Positions 13,283 through 25,454 of a DNA stretch of 64,000 nt are shown here, in pieces. Every line of letters begins with the position of its first letter. The stretch's first letter is position 1. A program made the translations under genes and the position numbers. Source of the stretch: Arachis hypogaea (Eukaryota; Streptophyta; Magnoliopsida; Fabales; Fabaceae); assembly GCF_003086295.3 (NCBI RefSeq), contig NC_092050.1:155750699-155814698 (forward strand), in the 5' to 3' direction. The notes under the pieces are model-generated. The model saw only the letters and a list, made by a program, of their open reading frames with translations, did not search any database and was not told where the DNA came from.

Positions 13283-14234
13283 TGAAAATTCTAAAAGGCT
13301 TAAAAAAATATATATTTTTAAAAATGAAAATTCTAAAAGACTTAAAAAATGGAAATTGAATCTATTGTCTTCTTTAATTTTGATTAAGTTAGACTTAAAA
13401 CTTAAAATAATTACTTTGCTTTTGTTTAGTTTGCGTAACAGATTATGCAAGAAATAATTTTATCTTATCTCATAAAACCAGAAAAACAGAATTGAGTAGA
13501 GAAAAAGAGAATGACAGTCATATATCCTAGTCTAGTTACCTTGTGTAATACAATCTACATCCAGTCTTTACTACAACGTTTGTGGAATTCCCACTATCAA
13601 TCCAAGTATTATATACACCAATTTTCTAGGACTCAACGTAATTCTATCTGGACACACAAGTTTTAACATAAACTTGACTTGGCTATGCAATTATCTAAAC
13701 TCATCACACTAATTGCTTATCCAACTTAATAAGGGATACCTCTCAAGCATATGACACAAAATAGAAAATACAACTAAAAAAAATCTGAAATCTCTCTTGA
13801 TTTTTCTCTCAAGTGATTAGACATATGACACAAATGAAAATTATTTATCTTTAACCTCTAAACTAACTTAACATACTTTTTTATTAGCTTGATTGGACAT
13901 TACTTTCTTGATTATCTTTCCCTTTCTTTCTTCTTTGGTATTTTAAGTCCGAAAGTGAAGCTCTCTTTCTTTCTTGTGTTTACCCGATGAGAACAATGCT
14001 GAGACTCAGCTTTGGAAAAGCATTTCTTTTGGTTGTACGCTGATGGACTTGGTTAATGGATCCATGTTCTCTCAGCAGCTTTGAATGCCTTTTTGGTTTC
14101 ATTTGTTTGGGCCGTAACAAAATCAAGTTTTGAGCTTGCACACTAAAATACTTTATTAAAGTCCACTTGGGTTATTAACCCAATCTATTTATAGTTGTCA
14201 TCATCAATATGTTAATTATTTTTTTAACTCAACA
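13283..14234 (-). repeat. 3' LTR of the Copia element
   Basis: It starts TGTTGAG on the minus strand at 14234 and ends at 13283. It is colinear with the LTR at 29818-31353 but lacks about 600 bp between roughly 13812 and 13835. The last ~47 bp are duplicated in tandem (13283-13350). Confidence 0.75.
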
Positions 14235-14247
14235 ATCTCTTCCTTGA
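14235..14247 (-). promoter_or_regulatory. Polypurine tract of the Copia element
   Basis: On the minus strand the purine-rich CAAGGAAGAGAT directly abuts the TGTTGAG start of the 3' LTR. This is the expected position of the plus-strand primer of an LTR retrotransposon. Confidence 0.65.
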
Positions 14248-14513
14248 TGATAAACATAATTTCAAAGGATAGAATCAAAGGAATTAAATTAGATAAGAAT
14301 AAGGTACTCCCTTTAATGATATCAAGCAGTTTTGATGTGCTTTCCCTTTTTTTTTTCCCTAAAGATTGCTCCCCTGAATGTGTGTTCTTCTTTAATTTTC
14401 TGTTCATATATATACATATTGAGAATACCAAACGTAAATAAACAAAGTTTGAAAACTAAATTGTTCCATGAGACAAAGAGTCATAAAACAAAAACCAGTA
14501 AGTAGAGACATCC

Positions 14514-15867
14514 TCAAGCATCCAAGCCATCCTCCTCAAAATCAAGATGTTCCTCTTGGTCCGTGGCCATGGTGTCGTCCTCATTAATGTTGTCTACATA
14601 CTTCAGAAGGACAGTCACTCTATCTCTTGACTTTCTGAGGACATTCTCATTTCTGACCGCAAGCTTCCTTTCTTGTTGGCTTGTAGAAATTAGATGGTTG
14701 GATAGATTCACAAACTCCTACAGAACATCTTTGACAACTCCATAAAGGAGTGATTTGTGACCAGTTAAAGCTGAAGTTCCAGAAGTTGAAGGAGGAAGAA
14801 TGTCATCTAGCTCATCATCATCATCATCAATGACAACCTTCTCAGTTCTTGTTGGCCTTTTCTTTTGCTGTTTCACTGAACCACCTCCTTTTAGATAAAA
14901 GTGTCTATTTTCATATGATGCATTGGAAAGGTCAACACTAAATTGTTCAAAAATGTAGGTTAAAAACATGCCATAAGGTAGAGACACATTTTTATCACTC
15001 CTTATGCAATCAAACATATGCCTCATCATTAGATATGTAAAAGAGATTTCAGTTTGAGTGATGATGGCATACAAAACCAATGTATCACAAAAAGACACCC
15101 TCTGGTAGGAGCCACTTTGAGGTAAAATGATATGGTTCATAATACGGTGAAGTTGAGCACGAAGAGAGTCAAGAGCTTTATGATTAGGAGTGAGGCCATC
15201 GATGAAAGAAATATTTTCACATACATGAGCCAATGCATCTTGATAAGACACACCCAATCTCTCATCCCATTTACCCGAGGTATAAGCATAAGCACCAACA
15301 TTCGTATACTCAAGGGAGTCACTTATAGATTCACTATTCAGCATGCCCTTTCACATACGAAGGAATGGTTCCTTCATAGTAGGTCATATTGGCATAAAAT
15401 TCACGAACCAAATAAGGATAAACATGATTTTTTATTTTAAAAATATAATTCCAGTCCAGAAACTCAATATTTTCAACAAAGACAAAATCTTTCTTTTTCA
15501 GATTTGGTAAGTCAGACAGAACAGTAAGGCACAAAGGACGGTGAACAATAACACCATGGTAAAAATCATGGTTCATGGATGAGCAAAAATGGTGAGGGTT
15601 GTAGTTAGAATGAGAGTTCATAAAATGAGATTTGTATTCAAAAGGGTCTACATTTTGAGGTTCCTTCATAGATCGAAGAGGGGTGTGAGGTTTACCTTGT
15701 TGTGGATGCTGAGAAATTGGTCTTGGCTTCAGCCTTAAGGGATCTAGAGGATGCTCCTTTGTAGCAGGATGCTTTCCTTTTGAAGCACTGGAACGTGATG
15801 GAGCACTAGAAGGACCCGCAGCTTGAGATGAATAAGGGTATCTTGGAGTGGTCTTCGTTCTTGCCAT
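14514..15867 (-). pseudogene. Extra (envelope-like / plant transposon-domain) ORF of the Copia element, broken
   Basis: An ORF lies between pol and the 3' LTR on the minus strand. It begins MARTKTT, followed by a Ser/Pro/Lys-rich N-terminus (first ~80 residues). A globular region with LVREFYAN and SYVKG follows, then a long helical part, an acidic DDDDELDD patch and a charged helical tail. The LVREFYAN...SYV pattern recalls the 'putative plant transposon protein' domain and legume 'envelope-like' ORFs; I state this from memory. A shift at about 15345 and an in-frame TAG at about 14713 divide it into three pieces (15867-15334, 15344-14718, 14711-14514). It probably belongs to the Copia element as the extra ORF typical of Sireviruses. 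Its function is unknown. Confidence 0.6.
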
Positions 15868-16493
15868 TGGTTCAGTGCACAGAGGAGAATGTGACAGCGT
15901 AGGAGAGGGAGTGAAGGTTGGGTCCTTAGAACGTGAAGAGGCTATAGGTTTTTCAGGGATTCTGGGAAGTTGGGTGAGAGAATCTCTTCAAGTGGCAATT
16001 TTCTTTCTCATCTTAATGTGATACAAGCATTTTGTAATTATCAAAAACAGTTATGGTAGTAAGAGAAACCGAAGAGGTTATGCAAGAAGTTATAAGGAGA
16101 GAAGTTTGAAAACTGCTATAAGTAAAAGGTTTCTTAAAAATATGTATAGAATCTATTACACCCTCTTGAAAATACATGTCATCAAGTTAAAAAAGAGTTT
16201 TTATTAAAAATAAAAGAAATTTAAAAATTATAACCAATTAAAAATTATTTTAACAAAGGATAAATTATAAAAGCCCACAAAATAAATGTAACTCTCATCT
16301 AGTCCAAAAGGAGGTTGTGTTTAAGGAAACACATTAGACCACAAGAAATCTGAACAGAAAGAATGGCCCAGATGATTCAGAACTTGAAACTCAGTACTAG
16401 ATTTCATGTTCTAGGAAGATGGCTTTTCACTTGTCCAAAATTGTCTCCTCCTGACTTGAGAGACAAAAACTTCAAATAACAAAATTAGAAATG
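15868..16493. other. Non-coding stretch between extra ORF and pol
   Basis: Internal DNA of the Copia element. No reading frame is supported. It probably held the leader of the downstream ORF. Confidence 0.4.
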
Positions 16494-17615
16494 TTAAAAC
16501 AAGAAATCATAACTAAGAATGCCTAAGCAAGTTCTCAATTTGCAGAATCTGTCCTTAGCCAGAGGTTTAGTGAATATATCAGCTAATTGGTCCTCTGATT
16601 TAACAAATTGAATGCGAATATTGTCCTTTTGAACATGTTCCCTTATTGAGTGAAATCTCACTTCAATATGTTTAGTTCTTGGGTGTAAAACTGAATTTTT
16701 GGAAATATTAATGGCACTCATGTTGTCACACAACAAAGAAATATTATCGACATTCAATTTATAATCAGCAAGTTGAGTTTTCAACTAAAGCAACTGAGAA
16801 CAACAAGAAGAAGCAGCAGTATATTTAGCTTCAGCAGTGGAAAGAGCCACTGTGGACTACTTCTTGCTTGACCATACATTCAAAGATCTCTCCAAAAAAT
16901 AGCATATGCCAGATGTACTTCTTCTATCAACTCTGGCTCTAGCAAAATCTGCATCACAGTAACCAACTGCAGAAAAATTATCAGTTCTAGGATACCATAA
17001 ACCAAAGTTGGATGTGCCATGAACATATTTAATGATCTTTTTAACTGTAGACATATGTGATTCTTTTGGTTATGATTGGAATCTTGAACAAATTTTAACA
17101 CTTTGCACAATATCAGGTCTAGAGGATGTTAAGTACATAAGAGAACCAATCATTCCTCTATACCTAGTCTCATCAACATCTTTCTCAGTTTCACCCTTGT
17201 CTAACTTATAGTTAGGGTGCATAGGTGTTCCCATGAGTTTGTCATTCTCCATACCAAACTTCTTAACTAATTCCTTGGTATACTTCTCTTGGTGAATAAA
17301 TGTTCCATTTTCAGTTTGTTTAATTTGAAGTCCAAGAAAGAAATTAAGTTCACCCATCATACTCATGTCAAACTCACTTGTCATGAGTTTTCCAAATTCA
17401 GAACAGAGTGATTCATTTTCTGATCCAAATATTATATCATCAATATAAATTTAGACTATAATGAAAGAATCATTAGAGTTCTTAATGAATAAAGTAGTGT
17501 CTGTGGTGTCTCTTTGAAAATTATTTTTCAAAAGGAAAGAATTAAGTCTTTTATATCAAGCTCTTGGAGCTTGTCTTAATCCATAAAGAGCTTTTGAAAG
17601 TTTGGAATTATAAGT
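16494..17615 (-). pseudogene. Copia pol remnant: C-terminal reverse transcriptase and RNase H
   Basis: Reading right to left, remnants of LSKALYGLRQAPRA come first, then the active-site region IYIDDIIFG (the Copia YVDD box). Next come ELNFFLGLQI, YTKELVKKFGM, RYRGMIGSLMYLTSSRPDI and the RNase H segment YCDADFA...RSTSGICYFLE. The end is CDNMSAINISKNSVLHPRTKHIE with the terminal QLADIFTKPL. Stops replace Trp after LRQAPRA and interrupt the strand before IYIDD, and frame breaks occur near 17054-17110 and 16790-16860. Integrase and the first half of RT are absent, because the element is cut at about 17616 by Gypsy-LTR-like DNA. The copy is inactive. Confidence 0.9.
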
Positions 17616-17633
17616 GTTAGAATGATATAATAT

Positions 17634-18002
17634 CTTGTAAAAACTTAGGCTAGACGACTTAGGATAAGTTGAATTATAAGTGTTGGAATTTATTTGATGG
17701 TTTAGTTGGCATTGCATGTTTGGTTTTTTGAGAAATGATAAATTGTTAGTCTTATGGTATGAATATAGTTGATGTGGTAAGGAGGCTAATGAATGATAAC
17801 TTTGATGGTGGTAAAAGTAATTGTTAATTGTGGATATGTTAATGATTATGATTTTGATGCTATTATTGAAAATGTTAGAAGAAAATGTATATAAGGTTGA
17901 GGTATGCTTGGTTTTGATAGAATGTAGGGTTATGATGTTGAATTGAAAGGTTGTGGTGCTGTTTATATGTTTAGAGTGTTAGTATTGAATTGAGTTGGTG
18001 AT
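17634..18002 (+). mobile_element. Gypsy LTR-like fragment
   Basis: The first ~80 bp follow the interior of the Gypsy LTRs at 33908 and 40962 (AAAACTTAGG...GGATAAGTTGAATT). The rest has the same GT-rich style but diverges, so it is probably a related LTR subfamily. It replaces the missing middle of the Copia element together with the fragment at 26837-27974. Confidence 0.45.
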
Positions 18003-18147
18003 AATAGAGGTTTTAGTAATTTTTTAGGATTCAGATAATTTTGTCGTAGAAAGTCGATCTTTCATGGGTACAAACTTTAATTTTATTGTTTCATAGTCGG
18101 TTTTGTCAGCGTTTGAATCTTTTATGGCAAAAAATAACTATTTACTC
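18003..18147 (+). repeat. Orphan right terminal inverted repeat of the desaturase Pack-MULE
   Basis: It matches the outer ~145 bp of the right TIR at 32325-32471, ending TATTTACTC. It is followed by the same flank (TAATTTTAA here, GAATTTTAA at 32472). The rest of the element is absent, so block D1 carries the element's right end and flank. Confidence 0.7.
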
Positions 18148-18334
18148 TAATTTTAAAGTATAATACTCACAATTGATTTTGTTCAGATGGCTCATTTACA
18201 TAAATATCTCAATAATAATACAATATAACTTCAATATAAGTTTTTGTCAATAATAATATAACAAGAGCAACATGGTAGCAATAAGATATAACTCTACTCT
18301 CAATTATACTTTCTTAATAGAGAACTTCGGGTTG

Positions 18335-18470
18335 GTCGAATTATCAACTTACTTGTCTACTTAAGTAAGTCTTGGGTTCAAATTCCGCCTATGCATGCAC
18401 TAACTCATTAACGAGCTGTATATCCTTAAATGGAGTTCAGATTCATGACGGATTATTACACATGATGCCT
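18335..18470 (+). repeat. tRNA-related (SINE-like) relic
   Basis: GGTTGGTCGAATTATCAACT, then GGGTTCAAATTCCGCC about 35 bases on, resembles RNA polymerase III boxes A and B of a Leu/Ser-type tRNA. A conserved CTTAAATGGAGTTCAGAT tail follows. The same relic is at about 32680-32815 in D2. It reads as an old dispersed repeat, not a working tRNA. Confidence 0.4.
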
Positions 18471-19271
18471 ATTTATAGACTTGAATATGTTGATTTTCTT
18501 AATCAGAGTCACTAAGTCATTGCTAATCAACTACAATTAATATCTCTACAAAGTTCTTTTTTTAATGGAGAATCAAAAAAATAGTCAAACAACACTTACA
18601 AATTACACATTACTTCTGAAATCAAGTAAGAAAATAGATAAACTCTATGTTAGACTATGATCTGAGAGAAGGCATAAAGTTCGATTACAAAGAATTTTAT
18701 AAGACAAAAAACAGAGATAAATCACAATCTCCAAATAAGTCTAAAGGCTTTTCGAATTTGAAAATATTTTCATAGACGAACAATTTTCTTGTTGAATCTT
18801 CATCTCAGATTTATAAAATTATATCCAAAATCTACCAAAAGGACCAATACACCACAAAAAATTATTTTAGATTTAAATTTGGATCTCAAATATAAAAATA
18901 AATAAAAATAAGCAAACACAAATAAGAGAATGATAAATGGTTAAGAAGGAGAAAGAAAAGAAAAATAGAAGAACTAGAAGGAGGTTTTAAGGGGGAGGGG
19001 GCGAAGGAGAAGAGCCGAGAAGCAGAGGAGGGTCACCGCAATCCAAAACTGAGGCGGAGGCGGCTCTCAGGATGTTTTGTTTTTGTTTTCCTTCCCGGGG
19101 AGAGAGAGTGCTTTTGTTAACAATATATATCTGCAAAGTTCTAGTATAGCACATTGGCAACCTATAATTTTACTACTTGATAAGGATGTCACCACGTGAT
19201 AACATAATTGTGATAAATTCTAGCCACAAACTTTAACTTAAAACAATGAGTTATACTTGATAAGTTTCATG

Positions 19272-19985
19272 TAGGGCCCGACCCGACCCGAAGATCCGGC
19301 TCGGTTTCGAACATTTTAAGGGTTAATTTAGTGTGATTTCACCGGGTCTATGATCGGATAAGTGTCTCAAAAATAGACCCGGTCATTATTTCGGGTCGGG
19401 TCTGGGCCATAGTTCGGGTCACCCGAACTCGGTCCGGTAGCCCAGTTATCATACACAATTAATATTTTTTGTTATTAGTGATGGATGATAACTATTCTTA
19501 TATGGAATTTAAGTATTGTAAACCTTAATATTTTGTGTTATTAGTTATAATAAGATTATAAGTTAATGTTTTATGTTTAAAATGCATAAGATTTTAGACT
19601 AATGCATAATATTGTGTTATTTGTATTGATTAAATATTTAGTGTTATTAGATAATATTAGTATTGATTATGGTTATGCTTTAATTTCAGAGAAAAATTGG
19701 TTTTTATTATATTTTTCTAAGTGAATTTTACCATGTCAAATAATGGTTGGATTCTTGAAAGTTTGGATATTTTCACATGCTAGCTTATAAGAAGGTATCA
19801 AGGTAATGTAATGTTAACGGCCTGGTTTTCACCCAGTTTTTACCCGGTATAATCGTGGCCCAAAAGTGTATAGGTTTCATCGGGACTAGGGCTGGGTTCG
19901 AGTCTAATAAATAGGCCCGGTATATATTTCGGGTCGAGTATGGATCACATCAAATCCGGTTTCACCCGACCCATGCACACTCCTA
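19272..19985. mobile_element. hAT-like non-autonomous insertion, 714 bp
   Basis: Absent from D2 and D3, which show the empty site. It is flanked by the 8-bp direct repeat GTTTCATG (19264-19271 and 19986-19993). Its ends read TAGGG at the left and, from the right end inward, TAGGA, close to the hAT terminal pattern. It is GC-rich near the ends, with repeated CGGGTC motifs and a direct subterminal repeat (ACCCGGT...TTTCGGGTCG). No transposase is present. The hAT assignment rests on TSD length and ends only. Confidence 0.6.
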
Positions 19986-20655
19986 GTTTCATGTAATTTT
20001 TTACTCTTTTTGACTATCAACTTATTTAATAAACATCACTGATTTCTTTCTTAAAACTTCTATGTTTTACCAATATTTACCATCTTAAATAAGTAATCTT
20101 TTAATTTATGAAACTTCTATCAATTTCTAAAAATTTTAATTCAATTTAAATTCTCCAACTTGATTATAAATTATTGATAAATTTAGTTTAATTTTCAACG
20201 ATTTTGAATCAAGCTAAACCATTAGAAGAATTTAGCATGTTTATTTTTGTTTAAATAATAGAAGTTGCTGTTAACTAAGCTATTCCTCCTTCTTAATAAA
20301 AAAAACATAAGTTATTCATTTCTTTATAATTGATTAGTACATTTAAAATCAATAGTTATTTTCATGTCACATCTCACATGAAAATAATATTACAAATTAT
20401 TAAATAATTTAACATATTTAATTAAATACATTTAAATAAATTATCTAACGATTTACAATATTATTTTATATAAAAGTATTTTCATAAAATATCTCTTTTA
20501 AAATAAAAAAATAGTCATCTTTTCTATCTAAACTTTGACTTGAACTTTTAGTTAGGATTTTTCTTTCAATAATTTTGTTTGATTTTTTAAAATTGCTTTT
20601 AACGCAATGGGGAATAATGAGGGTCGAAGCTTGTTGCTTTGCCTCTTCGAAACAC

Positions 20656-23124
20656 GAAATGTAACATGATGTGTATATAATAAAAGATCAACTAATAAAT
20701 TAATTATTATATATTTATACATAAATTTTAATTATTTAATTTATTTTATATTTTTTTGATGGTTGCATCACTAATTATTAATGCACCGTTTATGGTATGG
20801 GCATAAATGTCACGTATAATATAAGCGACAAGCGGTGTTACACCTTATAATTAGGGAATAAGCATGAAAAGTTTCTGGTTACCTGTGGTTGTGGACAAGT
20901 ACTAGCCTTCAAAAATAAATGCGTAATAGTGGAGATGGTGCAATTTCCCATATATAACTAAGAGCCAAATCTACATTTAACGACATACCCATAACCATAC
21001 GGCCATATCCTCCTCGCAGCATCAGCCACATGTCATTGCCTACATCTTCATGTTTGATCAGGAAGGTGCTAGTCAATTGCTTTAGCTTGTTTAATCGTAT
21101 ATTTTTAGTTAGTTAATATTAGTGATGATGTCCATACATTCAACATTGGTAAGGTAATGAATAATATAATCCTTGTCCTTACTATTTCGCTACGAAGAGT
21201 GCATATCTCTTTGTAACTTTGTATACAATGTAACTAACACTAATTAACTAATAATCATAATTAAACTCGAGAAATGTAACATGATGTGTATATAATAAAA
21301 GATCAACTAATAAATTAATTATTATATATTTATACATAAATTTTAATTATTTAATTTATTTTATATTTTTTTGATGGTTGCATCACTAATTATTAATGCA
21401 CCGTTTATGGTATGGGCATAAATGTCACGTATAATATAAGCGGCAAGCGGTGTTACACCTTATAATTAGGGAATAAGCATGAAAAGTTTCTGGTTATCTG
21501 TGGTTGTGGACAAGTACTAGCCTTCAAAAATAAACGCGTAATAGTGGAGATGCTGCAATTTCCCATATATAACTAAGAGCCAAATCTACATTTAACGACA
21601 TACCCATGACCATACGGCCATATCCTCCTCGCAGCATCAGCCACATGTCATTGCCTACATCTTCATGTTTGATCAAGAAGGTGCTAGTCAATTGCTTTAG
21701 CTTGTTTAATCGTATATTTTTAGTTAGTTAATATTAGTGATGATGTCCATACATTCAACATTAGTAAGGTAATGAATAATATAATCCTTGTCCTTACTAT
21801 TTCGCTACGAAGAGTGCATATCTCTTTGTAACTTTGTATACAACGTAACTAACACTAATTAATTAATAATCATAATTAAACTCGAGAAATGTAACATGAT
21901 GTGTATATAATAAAAGATCAACTAATAAATTAATTATTATATATTTATACATAAATTTTAATTATTTAATTTATTTTATATTTTTTTGATGGTTGCATCA
22001 CTAATTATTAATGCACCGTTTATGGTATGGGCATAAATGTCACGTATAATATAAGCGGCAAGCGGTGTTACACCTTATAATTAGGGAATAAGCATGAAAA
22101 GTTTCTGGTTATCTGTGGTTGTGAACAAGTACTAGCCTTCAAAAATAAACGCGTAATAGTGGAGATGGTGCAATTTTCCATATATAACTAAGAGCCAAAT
22201 CTACATTTAACGACATACCCATGACCATACGGCCATATCCTCCTCGCAGCATCAGCCACATGTCATTGCCTACATCTTTGATCATGTTTGATCAGGAAGG
22301 TGCTAGTCAATTGCTTTAGCTTGTTTAATCGTATATTTTTAGTTAGTTAATATTAGTGATGATGTCCATACATTCAACATTGGTAAGGTAATGAATAATA
22401 TAATCCTTGTCCTTACTATTTCGCTACGAAGAGTGCATATCTCTTTGTAACTTTGTATACAATGTAACTAACACTAATTAACTAATAATCATAATTAAAC
22501 TCGAGAAATGTAACATGATGTGTATATAATAAAAGATCAACTAATAAATTAATTATTATATATTTATACATAAATTTTAATTATTTAATTTATTTTATAT
22601 TTTTTTGATGGTTGAATCACTAATTATTAATGCACCGTTTATGGTATGGGCATAAATGTCACGTATAATATAAGCGGCAAGCGGTGTTACACCTTATAAT
22701 TAGGGAATAAGCATGAAAAGTTTCTGGTTATCTGTGGTTGTGGATAAGTACTAGCCTTCAAAAATAAACGCTTAATAGTGGAGATGGTGCAATTTCCCAT
22801 ATATAACTAAGAGCCAAATCTACATTTAACGACATACCCATGACCAGACCATACGGCCATATCCTCCTAGCAGCATCAGCCACATGTCATTGCCTACATC
22901 TTCATGTTTGATCAGGAAGGTGCTAGTCAATTGCTTTAGCTTGTTTAATCGTATATTTTTAGTTAGTTAATATTAGTGATGATGTCCATACATTCAACAT
23001 TGGTAAGGTAATGAATAATATAATCCTTGTCCTTACTATTTCGCTATGAAGAGTGCATATCTCTTTGTAACTTTATATACAATGTAACTAACACTAATTA
23101 ACTAATAATCATAATTAAACTCGA
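20656..23124. repeat. Tandem array, four units of about 615-620 bp
   Basis: The units start at GAAATGTAACATGATG: 20656, 21271, 21886 and 22505, ending at 23124. They differ by scattered substitutions and small indels. Each has a TATATAAC box followed ~85 nt later by ATG and a possible donor AAG/GTGC. Single homologues lie at 45236-45847, 52529-52852 (truncated) and 56850-57480. The array is downstream of the minus-strand NAC copy. Confidence 0.95.
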
Positions 23125-23363
23125 GAGAGGTCTGGAGAATATTATACAGCAGTTTGAGACCTCCCGATAAGGATAAAGCTTAAGAGCTAGTAAAGTGAAA
23201 ACAAAGAAAGTGAAGAGCATTAAACGGTATGGCAGGAAAGTGTTAATTTTGTTTGATGATTGGTTGGAGCATTGGTCAAGAAGTTCCGTTGAAACCTTTG
23301 ATTTTGTTTGATGATTGTTGATCTCTATTTGCTGTCCCTTGTGGTGGCTATGGGCTATGGCAG

Positions 23364-24683
23364 TCAGAGTGCTGGTTCATCTAAGTTGATGATATCATCT
23401 AAGTTGATCTCTGCATAATAATCCACTTCATCCACCTACATGTTATCACAATCTCATTCAATTCCATCACACTTTCTAACCACACATCACAACATATAAA
23501 GTAATTTCTCTGTTTTTCTCATTCAATTGTTCAAGTTACCTTAGAGTGATTGGAAGAAGCTTTGGGATTGGCTTCATTGGCAACTCTATCACTGGATTCA
23601 TTGGAAGAAGCTTTGGGATTGACTTCATTAGCAACTCTATTACTGGATTCAATTTGGACAGTAATAGAAGGAGAACTATTACTATTGTTACTCCTCTTGG
23701 AACTACACCCAACCTCTTTATCTTGAATAGGCACACAAGTGCTCCTTTGAACTGTAACCCCCTTCTGAGACTCCACAACCACTCTCGCGTGAAGCTTTGT
23801 TAGAATCATCATTTGTATGAAATTTTGTGTTCTTCTTGAGCCGACAAACCACCAAAGAATCCTGATTCTACATAAAGTGTCACTTACTGGTTACTGGACT
23901 TACATAAATATCAGATTTATGCATGTAAAAGTATTGTTTTTATGAAAATATATGCTAAATGCTATGTACTCCCAAGAATGAACAAAGCTAGTTACAAGGA
24001 GAATTGACGCATGCAAAGTGCTATGTACTCCCAAGAATTAAACCAAGATTCACTCTAACGAACTAATTCAAAGCTACCTAAATAGAATCTTGATAATACA
24101 TGTACTCTCTTACACAATCAGTGGAAGGAGAAAATGTGAATCAATTAACCTGAAATTTGTCATTGATGCAGTACTCATGAATAATCCATTCAGTTCTTTC
24201 GCCTTTAGGAACTCGACCGACATGGAATACCAAAGTGCGTCTGGTACCAATCACATTCTGACCGGACTCTATCTGTCGCTCCTTTCCTGTGACCTTCCAA
24301 TACCCACTTTTAGTTGCCCTTTTGTTTTGTGAACTATTCGGATACTTTCTCCCCCGTCGCGAGAAAAAAAACCACTCATCGTTTGATTTAATGAAAGATT
24401 TTTCTGTTTTCAAACATTCTTATAATAAATATTTATGTGGCTCAAGAAACAAACAACAACATCATTCAAAAAAGAAAGAATAAGGCTGACCAGGCAAATC
24501 CCAAGGCTCAAAGGTGCAAAGCTCAAGCTCCGAAATGATCTGAACACTGTCCTCGTCACCGTCCAATTTTTTTCTGAGGTAATAAGAGATTAATTCACCG
24601 TCAGTGGGACAAAACTTGAAGCCAGGGAACATGGAAGAAGCGGCTATTGACATGTGTGCTTCACTTGAATCCCTATCCACCAT
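23364..24683 (-). pseudogene. NAC transcription factor copy 1 (NAC089/NTL8-like), frameshifted
   Basis: Four exons match the D3 copy: 24683-24491, 24403-24150, 23861-23540 and 23435-23364. Exons 1-2 encode an intact NAC domain. Subdomain A is [19 protein letters not shown] is FEPWDLP, C includes [14 protein letters not shown] is [14 protein letters not shown] and IIHEYC; E ([11 protein letters not shown]) opens exon 3. A run of five C on the plus strand (23758-23762) replaces four in the D3 copy (58136-58139). This shifts the frame in exon 3 and gives a TAA about 15 codons later. The predicted product keeps the DNA-binding domain but loses the C-terminal regulatory part (about 190 instead of 279 aa). 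It could be a pseudogene or a domain-only regulator. The lesion should be checked against sequencing error. Confidence 0.85.
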
Positions 24684-25454
24684 GATTCTAAGGTGAAAGT
24701 AAAAGGGTTTGGTGTTAGAGAGAGTTATGTTGTTCTGTTCTTTGTTTGTTGGTGAGTGACAACAATTTAGTATGGCAATTTAGGCGTTTGGTCTTTGAGT
24801 GGAATAGGGTCGGCGAGGGAACCAAGCATGTTTGATGCCATTATTTTTCTTTTAACGTGTCATTAGCAAGTACTTCGATCGCAACTAGTCCGTGCTTCCG
24901 CTTTTATCTTCATCCCCACTCTCACACCTCTCACACTGTTTCCTTAACTTCTGCATCCCAATTTTTTTTATTTCCTTGTCTTAATCCATCTAAATTTGTC
25001 TTGTTAGCATCACCTTGGAACTTATTTTTTATCTTTTTATAGAATTTCAAATACATCAGATTTTAGTCAAATTTTTAACAATAAAATAACATGTTAATAT
25101 TTAATATATAGTAAAGAAAAAGATGATCATCTCTTTTATGATTGAGTCACAAAAAAAAATCTCTTTCATAAATTATCTAGTATAATATTTGCCTCTTCTT
25201 TCTTGTTTTCAGTTCTCATAAATACACACAATTTTGACTTAAAATGTTGCTCATTATTGTAAGAGAATATGATAAGCATGAACCTGAATAAAATTCAAAT
25301 TCATTCAGCTCCTGTACAGTTTGTTAATGATTTGTTATGCTTAGTTTGTTATGCCTAGAGTTAGGAAACTCTATTGCTATGCTATTTTTTAGTGTGCCAA
25401 ATAATTAAAGGATATGTGCACGTTTTAAAAATGTAACAGTAAGAAAACAAATTA

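Noticed and set aside
18335..18420. Functional tRNA gene
   Set aside because: Acceptor and anticodon arms do not pair and box A is degenerate; treated as a SINE-like relic.
23531..23812. Separate 93-codon minus-strand protein starting MMILTK
   Set aside because: This is NAC exon 3 after the frameshift, read from an internal ATG; annotated as part of the NAC copy.
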